Below are positions 62,445 to 64,000 of a DNA stretch of 64,000 bases, piece by piece. A program made the translations under genes and the position numbers. Under the pieces are notes generated by a model. It worked only from the letters and a program-made list of their open reading frames with translations. It was not told where the DNA came from and did not search any database. Source of the DNA: Halomonas gemina (GTDB lineage: Bacteria; Pseudomonadota; Gammaproteobacteria; Pseudomonadales; Halomonadaceae); the NCBI RefSeq assembly GCF_023554995.1, contig NZ_JAMJPK010000005.1, forward strand, positions 186,001 to 250,000. The letters run 5' to 3'. How positions within the stretch are numbered: the stretch's first letter is position 1; each line of letters begins with the position of its first letter.

Positions 62445-62972
62445 ATGTTGACTACAAGACTCCCCGGTAGGGTCGAGCCCTACAAGCTCGTGGCCCGTGC
62501 CGAACACCTGGAAGGCCTGGTGGCGCTCGCCGAGATGGCGCGGCTCGCCGAGGAAGTCGGCGCCCAGTCCGGCGATGCCCAGGTATGGCTGGATTTTGCC
62601 ATCGACCCCCAGGGGCGACGGGAGATCCGTGGCCATCTGCAGGCCGAGTTGCAGCTGCCGTGCCGGCGCTGCCTCGAGCCCATGGCGCAGCAGGTGGAGA
62701 GCGATTTCCGGCTGGGCATGGTCACCAGTGACGCCCTGGCCGCCGAGCTGCCGAGCACCCACGAGCCGGTGCTGGTGGAAAACGAACAGCTGAACCTGCT
62801 GGCGGTGGTCGAGGATGAGCTCATCCTCAGCCTGCCCCAGGTGGTTTACCACGACGAGGCCGAGTGTCCGGTCTCGCGCGACCAGCTGAACAGCGGGGAG
62901 GCGACCGACGCGTCGGCTAGCGCCCCGGCTAGCCCTTTCGATGTGCTGCGGCAGATCAAGGGCAAACCCTGA
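62445..62972 (+). CDS. yceD: YceD/DUF177 family protein (rRNA accumulation protein)
   Basis: This 175-residue DUF177 protein resembles YceD, linked in E. coli and plants to 23S rRNA accumulation. The Cys pair in QLPCRRCLEPM and the downstream VEDELILSLPQVVYH block, with a C-terminal SPFDVLRQIKGKP, are characteristic. No Shine-Dalgarno lies before the ATG, and the promoter position predicts an mRNA beginning at or within 4 nt of it. rpmF follows 32 bp downstream, the usual yceD-rpmF-plsX order. Confidence 0.94.
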   Translation: MLTTRLPGRVEPYKLVARAEHLEGLVALAEMARLAEEVGAQSGDAQVWLDFAIDPQGRREIRGHLQAELQLPCRRCLEPMAQQVESDFRLGMVTSDALAAELPSTHEPVLVENEQLNLLAVVEDELILSLPQVVYHDEAECPVSRDQLNSGEATDASASAPASPFDVLRQIKGKP

Positions 62973-63004
62973 TATATCCTCGTTTCACTCTGGAGTGACA
63001 ACCC

Positions 63005-63175
63005 ATGGCAGTTCAAAAGAACCGCAAGACCCGTTCCAAGCGCGGCATGCGTCGCAGCCACGACGCCCTCACCGCGCCGGCCCTCTCCCAGGACAAGGAG
63101 ACCGGCACCACCCACCTGCGCCACCACGTGTCCCCGGACGGCTTCTACCGTGGACGCAAGGTCGTCGACGCCTGA
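63005..63175 (+). CDS. rpmF: 50S ribosomal protein L32 (bL32)
   Basis: This 56-residue protein is the normal bL32 length. It begins [20 protein letters not shown] and ends [11 protein letters not shown], both characteristic of the family. The zinc-binding Cys of some L32 proteins are absent (the proteobacterial Cys-minus type). It lies between yceD and plsX as in most gammaproteobacteria. Confidence 0.97.
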   Translation: MAVQKNRKTRSKRGMRRSHDALTAPALSQDKETGTTHLRHHVSPDGFYRGRKVVDA

Positions 63176-63213
63176 CGCGACGGCATCCTGGATGGTAATG
63201 GCTGGCCGTTGAC

Positions 63214-64000
63214 GTGCGGATCGCCATCGATGCGATGGGCGGGGACCTAGGTCCCCGCCCGGCCATCATGGGGTCCGCCGCGGCTGCCGGCGCCGACCCC
63301 GATCTCGAGCTCCACCTGTTCGGCCCCGCCGGCCTGCTGGAAGACGAGATAGCCCGCCTGCCGCGGCAGCTTGCCGCGGCGGCGTCGCGTCTACGGGTCG
63401 GCGACGCTCCAGCGGTCGTGCAGCAGTCCCAGCGACCCAGCGAGGCGCTGCGTCACGGGGGCGACACCAGCATGGCCCGGATGCTCGACTGCGTCGCCGC
63501 CGGCGACGCCGTGGCCGGGGTCAGTGCCGGCAACACCGGTGCCCTGATGGCGCTGGCCCGGCGTGCCCTGGGTACGGTGGCGGGGATTCCCCGACCGGCC
63601 ATCAGCACTGCCATTCCCACCCGTGATCTGGGTCGCTGCTACCTGCTCGACCTGGGCGCCAACGTGGAGGCCAGTGCCGAGCGGCTGGTCGACTTCGCCC
63701 TGATGGGCGAGGTGATGGCTCGCCATGTGGACGGCCTCGTCGCGCCGCGGGTGGCGCTGCTCAATGTCGGCGTCGAGGGCACCAAGGGCCCGCGCAGCGT
63801 GCGCGACGCCGATGCCTGGCTGCACCGCCATCCCGACATCGCCTACCTGGGCTATGTGGAAGGCGACGGGATCTTCAGTGGCGCCGCCGACGTGGTAGTC
63901 TGCGACGGCTTCGTCGGCAATGCCGTGCTCAAGGCCAGCGAGGGCCTGGCGCGGCTGCTGGTCGAGCGGGTCCAGGCGACGTTCGAGGCCCACTGGAGCA
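63214..64000 (+). CDS. plsX: phosphate acyltransferase PlsX (3' end beyond window)
   Basis: The first 262 codons of PlsX are present; the enzyme is usually about 330-345 residues, so the end is outside the window. PlsX makes acyl-phosphate from acyl-ACP for phospholipid synthesis. [47 protein letters not shown] and [21 protein letters not shown] are conserved. A GTG start (63214) is chosen; a micro-ORF (two ATGs at 63192 and 63198, stop TGA at 63210-63212) ends 1 bp before it, suggesting coupling. Its own ribosome site is weak. Confidence 0.93.
   Translation, partial: MRIAIDAMGGDLGPRPAIMGSAAAAGADPDLELHLFGPAGLLEDEIARLPRQLAAAASRLRVGDAPAVVQQSQRPSEALRHGGDTSMARMLDCVAAGDAVAGVSAGNTGALMALARRALGTVAGIPRPAISTAIPTRDLGRCYLLDLGANVEASAERLVDFALMGEVMARHVDGLVAPRVALLNVGVEGTKGPRSVRDADAWLHRHPDIAYLGYVEGDGIFSGAADVVVCDGFVGNAVLKASEGLARLLVERVQATFEAHWS

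Overview
The window is 64 kb of very GC-rich chromosome (G/C strongly preferred at third codon positions) from a gammaproteobacterium. Gene content and order match a Halomonas-like member of the Oceanospirillales/Pseudomonadales side of the class. The core blocks are arranged as in Pseudomonas and, in part, E. coli: ibaG-murA-hisG-hisD, degS/algW-nif3, zapG-zapE, rplM-rpsI-petABC-sspAB, dolP-diaA-yraN-lpoA-rsmI-rnpB, the dcw cluster, secA-argJ-mutT, lolCD-comEC-exbBD-msbA-lpxK-kdsB-murB, and rne-rluC-gph-sppA-maf-yceD-rpmF-plsX. I saw no insertion sequences, prophage genes, CRISPR arrays, rRNA or tRNA genes.

Layout. 0-6 kb: BolA-family ibaG, murA (peptidoglycan), hisG and hisD (histidine), then a convergent DegS/AlgW periplasmic protease and a divergent NIF3-family gene. 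6-13 kb: ZapG/ZapE, ribosomal proteins uL13/uS9, cytochrome bc1, and stringent starvation proteins SspA/SspB. 13-17.6 kb: leftward dolP-diaA-yraN-lpoA, and rightward rsmI followed by the RNase P RNA gene. 17.7-35.2 kb: a dcw cluster from rsmH to lpxC, mostly with ATGA or TGATG-type overlaps, but without mraZ. 35-41 kb: dciA (leftward), a small signal-peptide-bearing ORF, secA, argJ and a MutT-ThiE fusion. 41-48.6 kb: agmatine-to-putrescine genes aguB/aguA, lipoprotein exporter lolC/lolD without lolE, a DUF2062 protein and comEC. 48.6-55.1 kb: exbB-exbD-msbA-lpxK-ycaR-kdsB-ptp-murB, a tightly coupled envelope operon. 55.1-64 kb: rne with a long repeat-rich tail and a long 5' leader, rluC, gph, sppA, maf, and yceD-rpmF-plsX running off the end.

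Most of the window serves the cell envelope: peptidoglycan precursors (murA, murB, murC-G, mraY, ddlB), divisome (ftsL/I/W/Q/A/Z, zapE/G), lipid A (lpxC, lpxK, kdsB, msbA), lipoproteins (lolCD, lpoA, dolP), secretion (secA) and phospholipid synthesis (plsX).

The most striking item is a 119-codon ORF immediately upstream of secA. It has a SecM-like layout: an Arg-rich N-terminus, one hydrophobic signal-like segment, and an extreme C-terminus RRGPPRLR that lines up with the RAGPQRLT end of E. coli SecM. I interpret it as a candidate, apparently undescribed, translation-arrest regulator of secA. Other points of interest are a perfect palindrome against a consensus -10 box in front of ftsA, a probable leaderless yceD transcript, loss of mraZ so that the dcw cluster abuts rnpB, a tandem 22-residue repeat in RNase E, and paired terminator-plus-flank elements between convergent genes.
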